NCBI GenBank assembly: GCA_039105265.1 | Contig: JAPFFF010000051.1 | Location: 868,001 to 932,000, forward strand | DNA length: 64,000 nucleotides | DNA from: Tritrichomonas musculus | Lineage: Eukaryota; Parabasalia; Tritrichomonadida; Tritrichomonadidae | Direction of reading: 5' to 3' | In this document: piece after piece, positions 1-9,239 of the stretch | Layout: the number at the start of each line of letters is the position of its first letter | Position numbering within the stretch: position 1 is the first letter of the stretch | Translations under genes and position numbers: made by a program | Notes under the pieces: generated by a model | What the model was told of the DNA's origin: nothing | What the model saw: only the letters and a program-made list of their open reading frames with translations | Database searches by the model: none

Positions 1-115
1 CAAAATTATATAAAATGGATTTTATATTAACATCAATATCTTGATTTAATAATAAAAGCTGAACAATTTCAATGTTCCCTTTTTCAACAGCATAGTGTAT
101 TGCTGCTTTTTCATT
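1..115 (-). pseudogene. ankyrin-repeat unit, stranded and cut by the window edge
   Basis: Read on the minus strand this stretch gives one good ankyrin unit beginning NEKAAIHYAVEKGNIEIVQL and ending with DIDVNIKS, the pattern of trichomonad ankyrin proteins. It has no start codon of its own and lies downstream of another such unit and of the DUF3447 gene at 670-1764, separated from each by AT-rich DNA with stops. It is either a late exon or segment of that gene or a decayed duplicate. It continues past the window edge. I am sure of the ankyrin identity and unsure whether it is expressed. Confidence 0.6.
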
Positions 116-439
116 AAAAACAAAATAATTAAAACAAAGTTAAAAATAATAAATATATTTGAAATTTTATTCAAACATTTTTAAATTAGAATCTCATTAA
201 TAAAAAGATTATTAAGAAATATAATTTAATTTTTTATTTTGTAATGCTATTAAAATTTTTTCATTTTGAATTTCATTGATAAATATAAAATTTAAAAATT
301 GAATTCAAAAAAAGAAATTTAAAATGTAATTAAAAAAAACAAGCATTTAAATTTGATTAAACAAAAAATGATTTAAAATGATATTAAACAATATTTTTCA
401 TTTAAAATGACATTAAAACAAATAAATATTTTTCAAAAT

Positions 440-541
440 AGATTTAACATTAACATCAATATCTGATTCTTCCAATAACCGTTTTACAACATCAACATTT
501 TCTTTCTCAATTGCAACACACAAAGGCGTTTTCTGAGCATT
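440..541 (-). pseudogene. single stranded ankyrin-repeat unit
   Basis: The minus strand encodes a 34-residue ankyrin unit, NAQKTPLCVAIEKENVDVVK followed by RLLEESDIDVNVKS. It sits 128 bp beyond the stop of the DUF3447 gene at 670-1764, out of frame with it, and 324 bp before the next unit at 1-115. DUF3447 proteins usually run into such repeats, so this is probably the original continuation of that gene, now interrupted, or joined by splicing with unrecognised signals. No GT(A/C)YGT donor and no trichomonad ACTAAC-type acceptor were found around it. Confidence 0.6.
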
Positions 542-669
542 ATTAACAACAAATTTCATTCAAAACAAGCATTTAAAAATTTCATTCAAAATTAATTGAA
601 TTGAAACATCATTCAAAAATTCAAAGAATTGAGACATCATTCAAAAAATGAAAAAATTGAAAAACAGCA

Positions 670-1764
670 TCAAAAATTAATAAAAATTTCATTTATCTCA
701 TTTTCAACTTTTTTATTTTGTAAAAGAAGATCAACAAGTATCAAGTAGTCATATTTGCACAAGTAATAAAATGAATCTTTACTCACATATTCTTTTTTGA
801 TGAATTTGAAATTGTAACTTTTCAAAACATTGAATGCTGATTTCCATGAATCTTCTTTTTCATTAAAATAAGTCTCAAGAAAATAATTAGAGATACCAAC
901 ATGATGGCATTTTATCGATTCATCGAAACATTTTTCAATTGATTTTTCATTAACTTTGTCATTTTCGCTCAAATTTTTAATTATTTCTAAATTTTTTCCA
1001 TGAATTGCATAAAGCCACAAAGAATTCGTCAATTTAATCTCACTTGATACCAAATATTCAAAAATTTGAATAGATCCAAAGAATGCAGCATATTCAATTA
1101 ACGACGGTTGTCTATTATTTTTGAGAAGTAATGAGTTTGTCTCAAAAATAGACTGATGAATTTGACTTTTTAACTTTATATTGGCTTCTTCAATGTAATC
1201 TTTGAATTCATTAATCAAATCGCTTCGAATTAACTCACATATATAGTTATCGTTTTCGCCATTCTTCCGTTTTTCTTCAAAATCATCAGATATTACTTTT
1301 TGTATTTCTTCTAGCATTTCTGGTTTGAGAAATGATTTTATTTCTGGATAAAAATATTGTGGATAAAAATAATTTTTATATTTTGAATTGGTCATCTTGG
1401 AAGCTATTATTTCATCAATGGTAAGAACGCTTTCTTTGATTAAAAAAAGTAGAATTCTTTTGTTGCTCTTAAAGATATTAAAAATTTCATAATTTGAGAA
1501 GTTTTCCATGATTTCAGTGAAAAAAAACTGTAATATTTTTTCTATCTTGCTGAAAAAATCTGGTGAACGATAGTGGTTATTCGATATTTTTAAAAGTAGG
1601 TGGAGAAGTGATTGAAGTCGATTTTTGTCCTCTCGAATTTTTTGTTCTTCTAATATTCCAGTTAAATTTGCATAATTCTCTTCAAAATTGGTCTCCTCTT
1701 CAAGAAAATTAAGAATATTGCTTTGAATATCCTTCATGGCATGCAAATACTTCTTTATTTCCAT
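670..1764 (-). CDS. DUF3447-family protein, N-terminal part of an ankyrin protein
   Basis: This 364-residue protein has the DUF3447/ankyrin layout of trichomonads. An all-helical N-terminal half is followed by a core with ICELIRSDLINEFKDYIEEA, SLIEYAAFFGSIQIFEYL and LWLYAIHGKNLEIIKNL, and by SIKCHHVGISNYF, the usual DUF3447 signature. These proteins are thought to act as interaction scaffolds; no enzymatic residues are seen. It is a clear paralogue of the protein at 8000-9088, which also begins MEI. The protein stops where an ankyrin array would normally start, and two ankyrin units lie further downstream on the same strand (440-541, 1-115), so the gene may be truncated. Upstream, about 65 bp before the ATG, the minus strand has GCGTTTATAACGATT, which contains a Myb-like AACGAT site. 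Confidence 0.8.
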   Translation of the reverse strand: MEIKKYLHAMKDIQSNILNFLEEETNFEENYANLTGILEEQKIREDKNRLQSLLHLLLKISNNHYRSPDFFSKIEKILQFFFTEIMENFSNYEIFNIFKSNKRILLFLIKESVLTIDEIIASKMTNSKYKNYFYPQYFYPEIKSFLKPEMLEEIQKVISDDFEEKRKNGENDNYICELIRSDLINEFKDYIEEANIKLKSQIHQSIFETNSLLLKNNRQPSLIEYAAFFGSIQIFEYLVSSEIKLTNSLWLYAIHGKNLEIIKNLSENDKVNEKSIEKCFDESIKCHHVGISNYFLETYFNEKEDSWKSAFNVLKSYNFKFIKKEYVSKDSFYYLCKYDYLILVDLLLQNKKVENEINEIFINF

Positions 1765-2041
1765 TAGATAAAATTAGAATAAACCAATACTTCTGTGTTT
1801 TAAAAAAAAAAAAAATTCAATTTAGTTTAATCGTTATAAACGCTTTCTAAACTTTTTGAATATAAAAATAAAAAAAAATAAAATTTTTTTATCTTTAATA
1901 ACTCCACAATAAATTTAATATTATATATGTTCAAATATTTCTTGGCTATTTGAAAAAAAGAATTTGGGAAAAGCCAACTTGAAAATACATATTAAATCAT
2001 ACATAATTTAATATGGGTTTATTGATATACAAAAAAAAAAA

Positions 2042-2725
2042 TTATTTCAAATGGAACAATTTTGTAAAAGCATCATTGACTTTTGTAGAGAAATGTACAA
2101 TTGGCTTTCCAACTTTATCATCAGTCTTTGAAAGAGCTTTATCCATACCACTTTCTGTCTTTTCGAAGAATTTATTAGAGGAATTAGACATTTCATGCAA
2201 TGATTGACGATGATGGTGGTGATGGTGATGATGATGATGTTCCCTTTGGTTAAAGTTGGGTGTTGATTCGGTTTGGGCAGCAGGTCTAACTTTGTCGGAT
2301 GTTTGGCTATAGCTTGCTTCATTTGTAGCATTTGTAGACTGAGCCTGTCGAGTTGGCTCAAATGAATCATCAGGATTATGATACATATTGGTATAATCTT
2401 TGTATTGCTCTTGATTCTCGACAACTTCATTTGGATCATCAAAAGGATTGTCTTCAGCTGCATGGCTTTTTTCATCAACAACTTCTTTTGGATCATCGAA
2501 AGGGTTGCTGTTTGAAACTTGTTGATTATTGTCATTAGTATTGGCGTAAGGATTTGCATTGGCATTATCACAACTATTTGCATTAGTGTTAGTATAACCA
2601 TTCACGTTTGCATTTACGTTAGTATTGTCATAACCATTCACTTTAGTATTTGCATAACCATTCATATTGGCATTATTATTTGCATTGGTATTATCATATG
2701 TATTTGTGTTATTATTTGCATACAT
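2042..2725 (-). CDS. Asn-rich low-complexity protein with NPF motifs and a poly-His run
   Basis: This is a 227-residue protein of unrecognised family. Residues 1-70 are almost entirely Asn/Thr/Asp/Tyr/Ala in short NxNxN repeats. Two copies of an NPFDDP(K/N)EVV block follow; NPF is the tripeptide bound by EH domains of endocytic adaptors, so a role at membrane-trafficking sites is possible (inference). A run of ten His residues lies near residue 170. The last 45 residues, with SNKFFEKTESGMDKALSKTD and a C-terminal FTKLFHLK, look amphipathic and less repetitive and are the likeliest folded or membrane-touching part. No signal peptide or transmembrane segment is seen. The ATG at 2725 is the first in frame. 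Confidence 0.7.
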   Translation of the reverse strand: MYANNNTNTYDNTNANNNANMNGYANTKVNGYDNTNVNANVNGYTNTNANSCDNANANPYANTNDNNQQVSNSNPFDDPKEVVDEKSHAAEDNPFDDPNEVVENQEQYKDYTNMYHNPDDSFEPTRQAQSTNATNEASYSQTSDKVRPAAQTESTPNFNQREHHHHHHHHHHRQSLHEMSNSSNKFFEKTESGMDKALSKTDDKVGKPIVHFSTKVNDAFTKLFHLK

Positions 2726-3602
2726 GTTAGTATTTGGTACAACTGTTATTTATTAAAATGATATCAATTTTGTGAAAATCACCTCTCAATTACACAAATA
2801 AATGTCATTGAATTTTATTATCAAATTTCGAAATATTCTGAATAATCAAATATAAATATAAAATTATCCATCTTTTTTTATGAATAAAATTTGGTATAAA
2901 ATAGTATTTAATAATAATATTATGTATTATTATTTACTAAAGATATAATAAAATAAAAAAATTTATTTATTTAAATATATTTTTATTTTTTTCTGAAATT
3001 TTACCATAAACAAGAGAAATAAAAATATACTAACTTGTCATTTATATTAATTAAAATTTAGAATATTTAGTAAAAATGTATAATATAAAATAATATATAT
3101 TAGAAATAAATTTAATATTTTATAAATTTGTTTATTAAATGGAGAACCAATGAAATATATCTATAAAATAAATTCAATAAATGAAAGACGATAAATATCA
3201 ATTTGAAAGATAAAAATTTATTCTATTAAAATTGAAATGATAGTAAAAAATTACGATTTCATCAATGAAAAAAAGCTATTTCATCAATTCATATGTATTT
3301 AAATATAAAGTATAGATTCTTTGTAATATGTAAAGCATTTCAATCTTATGATAAGATTTTCTTATGAGGTTTTATTAATTTGTGTAAATATTTTAATATA
3401 TAATCATTAAATGTTACTTATATTTTTGTTTATATTAATTATATGAGTATAGTAAATGTTTTTTTGAGATATTCTGCAAAAGTATATAATCACATTTAAT
3501 ACATTTTGTTTCTTTTTTAAAATATTGTTATTAAATTTTCAATTAATTTCGTATGATTCTCATGTTTTTTTGATTTTTAAATAATTTTCTAGCTTTTAAT
3601 TA
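2726..3602. other. AT-rich intergenic region, no gene seen
   Basis: About 0.9 kb of very AT-rich sequence with stops in all frames and no recognisable repeat or RNA gene. It ends at the TA dinucleotide that flanks the transposon nest. Confidence 0.6.
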
Positions 3603-4228
3603 CAGGGTTGGACATACAAAATGGGAAAGCCTCTCAATCTTCTCAATCCACTTTTTAAAAACTTTTTTTGAATACCCATTCAAACTGGTTATCGGCGTTT
3701 TTGTTTTTTCCCGCCAAAAATTGAATTAATTGCCTTACTATTTGGGAAATTTTGAATAGAAAAATATGATTTTTCGATTTTAAAAAAATGTATTATTTAT
3801 AATGTTATTTATTTATTTTTTTAAAAAAATAATTAAGTTTATAGAAAAAATTTTGAGATATTTACATTTTATTTTTGTTTTTTAGATTTATTTTTTTGCC
3901 TTACTAAATGGGAATTTTGACACTCTAAAATTGAATGGTTTTGCCTAGACATGTTCAACATTCAATTTTTAATTGAATTTTAATTCAATGGAGATAAAAT
4001 TATTTCTGATAATTTTTCAATCAAATATTTAACTCAAAATTTATATTTATAAATATCTTGGTAAATAATTTTTTATGAATTTTTATAATATGATATTATT
4101 TGATATAAATAATAATTTATATATATTCATTATTATAAAAAATTGTATTTAATTTTTTCATATGAAATATATATTTTATTTATTTTTAAATGAAGATTTT
4201 AAACTTTTTGAAATAATTTTTTATAAAT

Positions 4229-4492
4229 ATGAATATTTTCGCTTGGCCACCTGGCACGCATATGATTTTGGCAGCTTTATCCGCATTAGATCCAAAAAAC
4301 GACAAAAAAGATTATAATAAAAAAGTCAGACGATTCGCTAAGTACGGAATGATTGATAAAGTACATGGATTTAATAATGAATATGAAAGTATATGCCCAT
4401 TTTGCAAATTAAAACGAAAAAATTATCATTTTAGAAGAAGTTGTCACTATACTCACAAATTTCTTCAGAAATTGGGAAAGATAATTATCTAA
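4229..4492 (+). CDS. N-terminal remnant of a hAT transposase
   Basis: This 87-residue frame has a basic segment KKVRRFAKYGMIDKV and a CPFC motif followed by a His pair in SCHYTHKF, which resembles a BED-like DNA-binding finger. The same layout occurs in the second hAT element (6754-6933, VKKLAKYGIIYVG and FPFCKEKKK), supporting homology. It overlaps the next frame by about 50 bp in another phase, so the two are no longer one protein unless translated by frameshifting. It contains no catalytic residues. It may still make a small DNA-binding protein, but relic status is more likely. Confidence 0.55.
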   Translation: MNIFAWPPGTHMILAALSALDPKNDKKDYNKKVRRFAKYGMIDKVHGFNNEYESICPFCKLKRKNYHFRRSCHYTHKFLQKLGKIII

Positions 4493-5049
4493 TTTGTATG
4501 GTTTATCCAAATATCATAAAATTAAAAACTTTTATTGCAAATTTGAGTAGTATTAATATCCGTGGTTTTGGAAATGTTATTATTGATCGTATTTATTCAG
4601 CATATGAAATTCAAATAGCAATAACAGCATTTTTCTTAACAATTGAAGGGCGCCGATATTTTTTGAATCAAGTCGATCAAAACCAAAAGAAAAATTATTT
4701 AAATATTATTCAAAAATATATACTTCAATATAATGAATTTAAATTCAAATTTGATGAGAATATTATTAAAGATCAAATAAATTCATATATGGAATTATCA
4801 AATTTTGAAGTTAATGACTCATTTTTATTTTGGCAAAATAATCGGAATAGTAATGTTAATAATTTAAATTTTTTAGCAAATATTGCTATTCGAATAATAA
4901 ATATGGCATGCTCCGAGTTGCCTGTAGAAAGACTATTTTCGCATTTATTGTATCTTTATGGATCAAAAGATTATAATAAGTCGGATGATCTTCTTAATGC
5001 TCAATTGGCAATAAGGATGGAAAATATATATTCTGGAGAAAACAAATAA
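4441..5049 (+). CDS. C-terminal remnant of a hAT transposase (dimerisation domain)
   Basis: This 202-residue frame ends in the hAT C-terminal dimerisation signature: MACSELPVERLFSHLLYLYG, with the conserved ERLFS, then KSDDLLNAQLAIRMENIYSG. The upstream part (YEIQIAITAFFLTIEGRRYF and following) is not recognised. The catalytic Asp-Asp-Glu core of a full transposase (550-650 residues) is absent. The first ATG overlaps the preceding frame. Its closest relative in the window is the 85-residue frame at 7047-7304, with VERLFSHL, KSDDLLN and the IRMxNIYS ending in common. It is probably a relic of a deletion derivative. Confidence 0.65.
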   Translation: MSLYSQISSEIGKDNYLICMVYPNIIKLKTFIANLSSINIRGFGNVIIDRIYSAYEIQIAITAFFLTIEGRRYFLNQVDQNQKKNYLNIIQKYILQYNEFKFKFDENIIKDQINSYMELSNFEVNDSFLFWQNNRNSNVNNLNFLANIAIRIINMACSELPVERLFSHLLYLYGSKDYNKSDDLLNAQLAIRMENIYSGENK

Positions 5050-6753
5050 TTTATTTAGTTTTTTTAAAGATAAAAACAAAACAAAAAAATTAAAATTCAA
5101 TAAAAAACAAAATCTAATTTTCAATACCTTTTTTTTTTAGTGACCATTCAGTATTTCTCAGAAAAATTCTGAGAAATATTGAAGATTTTAACATCACCAA
5201 AAAAAAAATAAAATCATCACAATAATTGTGATAGCTTTCAAAAAAATTCTGAGAATTGAGCGTTGAACATGTCTAGTTTTGCCTTTCTAAATGGGAAACT
5301 TTCTGAGGAAATTTTGTATGATTTTAAAATTTATTAATAACTTAAAATATATTATATATTTCAAGAAACTTTATTCTTATAGTTTTAATATATATTTAAG
5401 AGAAGGTTTTGTTGAAATGACGTTGATATTGAATTTTATGTGAGATTAAATATTCAAATATTTTGTATCTTTTTCAAAAAATAGGTTTTAAAATATACTT
5501 GCAAATATGAAGCTTGCGTTGAATTTCATTATTTAAAAAGTTATAAGTTATACAATGAACATTGAGTGCTTCTAATTTTAATTTTAAATAATAAGGAGTA
5601 TTTTCATCGAATTTAGGACCTTTTATGCAATTTTATTCAAAGAGAAAATATGGCATCACATTTTGAGCAATAAAAAATAAAAGTTATTGAATAATTTCTT
5701 TTTAACCTTCTTTTTGATTTTATAGATCACCATTATTAGTATACCATTGATCCTATTCCAAAATAAAGTCAGAAATACTTGTAGTTGCTCTTTTTCTTGT
5801 ATCTATTTAAAACATAAAACGAATAAGGATCTTTAACTATGTTTTAACTATACTTGAAAATTATCTATCTATATTACTATTATGATTCTTTGGTATTTTC
5901 ATGCCTGATAAAGTTTTTGGATCAAAATTCGTTTTTGGAGTAGGATTTTTAAACATTAAAATATCTATTTTCCAAATTGATTAAAAGTGAAACTTTTTCT
6001 GAGAAATTGCCTTTCTATTTGGGAAGATTTGAATTGTAGATCATTATTAAACAACATTATTCACATGCAACACAGTTGTTAAATAATTATGACAAGTAAC
6101 ATTACTTTTATTAAAATATATTCTTATTAAAATTTTCTTAAAAATATTATTTTTTCAAAATAAAGATATCAGGTTAATCGTTTTAAATAATTTAAATAAT
6201 ATAATTATATATAAAAATCTATAAATTATTACATATATAATTGACACTTAATCTTGTTTTACTATGCAATTTTTTGAGATATTAAAAAAATTAATGTATA
6301 ATTTTCAGTATTCAAAGTTTCCCATTTAGTAAGGCAATTCTACAGAAAAAGTTTCAAGGTAATTTTACGCTATTGAAAAAAAATTGAATGAGATTGAATG
6401 AGTGATACTATTCAATTTTTTTTCAATTCCTATTTAGTATGTCCAACCTAGTATTAGCCAACCGTCATTTATCCATTCAAATTAATTTCAATTAAGCCCG
6501 TATATTTTGAGAATATATTTTGAATTGAAAGTAAAACCAAGAAATAAATTTAACTATATCTCAAAATATATGCAAGATTTATATTTATATTTATAAATGT
6601 TTATTTGTTAATTATAAATAATAATAAAAGTATAACTAATAATATATCATTTTTCATTGTATTCGCAAAAAAAATATTTTTTTATTAATTTTATGAAAAT
6701 TTTCATTTTTTTCTTTAACGACTCTCCCAGCTGGAAGCGAATTATTAATAAAA

Positions 6754-6933
6754 ATGCTATTCTCAATTGATAATGCAAATATCAAACCACATTTCAAAGC
6801 AAATGTTAAAAAATTAGCTAAATATGGAATTATATATGTTGGGCATCCATTAGTTTACAGTTATTTTCCTTTTTGTAAAGAAAAAAAGAAAACGCTATTT
6901 TTTACTAACGAAAACAGTCATTATGTACAATAA
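6754..6933 (+). CDS. short N-terminal hAT transposase remnant
   Basis: A 59-residue frame from ATG 6754 to TAA 6931-6933. It reads KPHFKANVKKLAKYGIIYVG, then FPFCKEKKK and NSHYVQ, which aligns with the N-terminal piece of hAT copy 1 (KKVRRFAKYGMI, CPFCKLKRK, SCHYTH). The first Cys of the finger is replaced by Phe (PFC instead of CPFC), so metal binding is doubtful. Similarity extends upstream of the ATG (LPAGSELLIKML against PPGTHMILAAL), so the original start lay further 5'. This is a relic. Confidence 0.5.
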   Translation: MLFSIDNANIKPHFKANVKKLAKYGIIYVGHPLVYSYFPFCKEKKKTLFFTNENSHYVQ

Positions 6934-7046
6934 GAAAAATGCGAACAATGTATAGAATTTAAATAGTATTTCGAAATGTCTAATAATCAAATATTAGATA
7001 TGATTGCTGATTTTTTAGCCTCATATCAGATTTCAATTAATGCACT

Positions 7047-7304
7047 TTGCTCAATTATATTTTCTATTATTATACAATATTCAAATCCTTTTATATAAAT
7101 TTTGGAGAAACTGATCCATTTGAATTTTGGAATAAATTGTATATAAGGATAATAAATATGCTTTGCAGCGGGGCTGCAGTAGAGCGCCTCTTTTCTCATC
7201 TGAAATTTGTTTATGGAAAAAAGAACTATATCAAATCTGATGATTTGCTAAATGAAGAATTAGGAATTAGAATGGGAAATATTTATTCCATTCAAAAAGA
7301 ATAA
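7047..7304 (+). CDS. C-terminal hAT transposase remnant
   Basis: An 85-residue frame whose second half is the hAT dimerisation signature: MLCSGAAVERLFSHLKFVYG, then KSDDLLNEELGIRMGNIYS. It resembles the end of the protein at 4441-5049 closely. Nothing of the catalytic core is present, so it cannot be an active transposase. Confidence 0.6.
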   Translation: MLNYIFYYYTIFKSFYINFGETDPFEFWNKLYIRIINMLCSGAAVERLFSHLKFVYGKKNYIKSDDLLNEELGIRMGNIYSIQKE

Positions 7305-7630
7305 TTATTTTCCAAAATATTTTTAAAACATTAATAAAATTTTAACGATCATTTTTTCTATTATTTTCTATTATTTTTCACTTCATTCATTTAAGTTCAG
7401 AAAAATTCAGAAGATAAATGAAATTCTGCTACATGATATTTTCTCACAAAAAATTGTGAGCTATGACGGTTGGCTAATACTAGTCCAACCCTGTATTTAT
7501 GAATTTAACAATTTTTTAATTAAAATCAAAAAACACGCAAAATTATTTGGGCATCAATAATATATCTTTTAATGCATAATATGTGAATTTGATATTAAGA
7601 AATTTGTATTTTTATTCTCGAAAATATCTT

Positions 7631-7845
7631 CACAATTTCCTTCATCGAGATCTAAAACCATCCAGCATTTTATTTGATGATAATTTATTTCCATTAATTA
7701 TTGATTATAGTCTTTCAAAATTTTATGGGCTATATTTCTCATTGAGTCAATCAAAGTAATATGGAGCAGCAAATGTTGAAAGATTTTAATTCGACTGGAA
7801 AAGTCAATGTTTATTCATTGGGAATTCTTATGTACGAAAAAGTAA
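7631..7845 (+). pseudogene. protein kinase relic
   Basis: The plus strand reads HNFLHRDLKPSSILFDDNLF, the catalytic loop of a Ser/Thr kinase, then PLIIDYSLSKFYG where DFG should be, then stops and a frame change. About 100 bp later comes KVNVYSLGILMYE, matching the DVYSFGILLYE segment of subdomain IX. The N lobe and the rest of the C lobe are missing. The piece lies between the transposon nest and the DUF3447 gene at 8000. Trichomonad kinomes are large and kinase relics are expected. Confidence 0.75.
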
Positions 7846-7999
7846 TGAGTTTGATTTTATGCTCAGATCTTTCAAACAAAAAAATTAAAAAGTAACTTTC
7901 TGAGCTTTTATTTGAATATTTTTCATTTTTCTAATGAAAAAGTTGAACTTATTCAAAGCGAGAAAAGTGTATTTTGGCATAAAATTTTTATTACAAAAA

Positions 8000-9088
8000 A
8001 TGGAAATCCAACAATTTGTTGATAGCAAAAAAGAACTACAGAATATTTTTTTACGCTATATCGATGATCCGGATTCAAACCAAAACAATTTCCAAAATCT
8101 AATTGACTGTTTAAAATCTCAAGATCTTTTGCAAAATCAAAATGAGCTCGAAGAATTTCTTCATTTTATAGCAAAAATAATGAAAAATCACCGACGACAA
8201 CCAAATTTTTTTGATCATATTGAAAAAGTTCTTCTTTATTTAGAAAACGATCTCAAGCGAAGCTTCACGAATTCAGAAATTTTCACCATTTTCAAAAACC
8301 GCAAGCCAATCCTTCTTTTCCTTATAAAGCGAAAAATCATAACGGTTGACACTTCGATTGTCAAATTAATCCGAAATAAAGAATATTTGCAATTCTTGTA
8401 TCCCGAGATCAAATCGTTCATTGACGACGACATCGAGCGAAGAATTGGCGAAATCAACGACATTGATGAAATGAGTAAAGATGTTAATTTTGATGAAAAG
8501 CGGCGAATTGGAGAGAATGAAGCATATATTTGCCAGTTAATTCAATCAGATTCAATTGAAGAATTTGTTACTTTCGTCAACCAAACAAACATGTCAAAAA
8601 ACTCCAAAATTAAACGGTCGCTATTTGAGACGAACTCTTTTTTATTAAAGGAAAAAGAAACGTCATTAATTGAATATGCCGCATTTTTCGGATCAATTCA
8701 AATTTTCCAGTTTTTGAGAATAAATGAAGTTCCTCTAAGTGAATCGCTGTGGCTGTATGCGATCCATTCAAATAACGCTGAAATGATTCACATCCTAGAG
8801 CGAGACAAAGTTAAACCACCGAATGGTTCATATGGGAGATGCTTTGTTGAAGCTGTCAAATGTCATCACAACGAAATTGCACGATACATCAAAGATAATT
8901 ACATTCAAGAGAACTTGAAAGATGAAAAATATAATTCGTGTTCTTTTCGATATCACAATTTTGAATTCATTCCGATAAATTTCAAAGAAGATGATGCATT
9001 TTTTTATTTGACTTTTTACAATTATCAAAAACTTGTTGATATTTATTTAAATTCAAGGAAGGATGATATTGAAGCCCAAATAATTTGA
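8000..9088 (+). CDS. DUF3447-family protein, N-terminal part of an ankyrin/LRR protein
   Basis: The reading frame is open from 7934, but the paralogue at 670-1764 begins MEI and aligns with MEIQQFVDSK here, so I choose the ATG at 8000 (362 residues). The DUF3447 core is plain: AYICQLIQSDSIEEFVTFV, SLIEYAAFFGSIQIFQFL, LWLYAIHSNNAEMIHIL and AVKCHHNEIARYI. The end (FFYLTFYNYQKLVDIYLNSR) is the first half of an ankyrin unit. The next ankyrin half, followed by LRR_5 repeats, starts 150 bp downstream in another frame with no ATG (9240-10394), so the two were probably one gene. No catalytic function is expected; interaction scaffold by family. Confidence 0.8.
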   Translation: MEIQQFVDSKKELQNIFLRYIDDPDSNQNNFQNLIDCLKSQDLLQNQNELEEFLHFIAKIMKNHRRQPNFFDHIEKVLLYLENDLKRSFTNSEIFTIFKNRKPILLFLIKRKIITVDTSIVKLIRNKEYLQFLYPEIKSFIDDDIERRIGEINDIDEMSKDVNFDEKRRIGENEAYICQLIQSDSIEEFVTFVNQTNMSKNSKIKRSLFETNSFLLKEKETSLIEYAAFFGSIQIFQFLRINEVPLSESLWLYAIHSNNAEMIHILERDKVKPPNGSYGRCFVEAVKCHHNEIARYIKDNYIQENLKDEKYNSCSFRYHNFEFIPINFKEDDAFFYLTFYNYQKLVDIYLNSRKDDIEAQII

Positions 9089-9239
9089 AAAAACAAAATT
9101 TTTTTTTCATCAAATTTTGAATTAAAAAATTGAATGGAATTTTCAATAATTTATTCTTCATAAAATTTCTTGACTATTATTTCATGGAATTAAAATCATT
9201 TTTTATTTTCATATAATTTCACATATTTGATTTTTTTTA

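Larger units (their letters stand above)
3946..5275 (+). mobile_element. hAT-type DNA transposon, internally deleted (copy 1)
   Basis: The element is bounded by inverted repeats starting TAGACATGTTCAAC at both ends and flanked by a perfect 8-bp target duplication GTTTTGCC (3938-3945 and 5276-5283), the hAT hallmark. It is 1330 bp long and carries two overlapping reading frames: an N-terminal zinc-binding-like piece (4229-4492) and a C-terminal hAT dimerisation piece (4441-5049). The RNase H-like catalytic core between them is missing. It lies inside the TA-flanked element 3603-7493 and is therefore younger than it. Confidence 0.9.
6449..7482 (+). mobile_element. hAT-type DNA transposon, internally deleted (copy 2)
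   Basis: The element has 20-bp perfect inverted ends, TAGTATTAGCCAACCGTCAT at 6449-6468 and its exact complement at 7463-7482, and a perfect 8-bp target duplication GTCCAACC (6441-6448 and 7483-7490). It is 1034 bp long and lies in the right terminal repeat of the TA-flanked element 3603-7493. Like copy 1 it retains only an N-terminal finger piece (6754-6933) and a C-terminal dimerisation piece (7047-7304). Beyond the shared TAG start its ends differ from those of copy 1, so the two belong to sister families. Confidence 0.92.
3603..7493. mobile_element. Tc1/mariner-like non-autonomous element split by two hAT insertions
   Basis: The left end reads CAGGGTTGGACATAC after a TA at 3601-3602. Once the hAT insertion at 6449-7482 and one copy of its target duplication are set aside, the right end reads GTATGTCCAACCCTG before a TA at 7494-7495. 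These are perfect 15-bp inverted ends with TA duplications, as in the Tc1/mariner superfamily. Without the two nested elements it is about 1.5 kb and holds no transposase, so it is non-autonomous. It carries five copies of a motif close to TTGCCTTACTAAATGGGAA (near 3730, 3894, across 3939/5280, 6009, and inverted near 6318), perhaps binding sites for a transposase supplied in trans. Confidence 0.8.
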
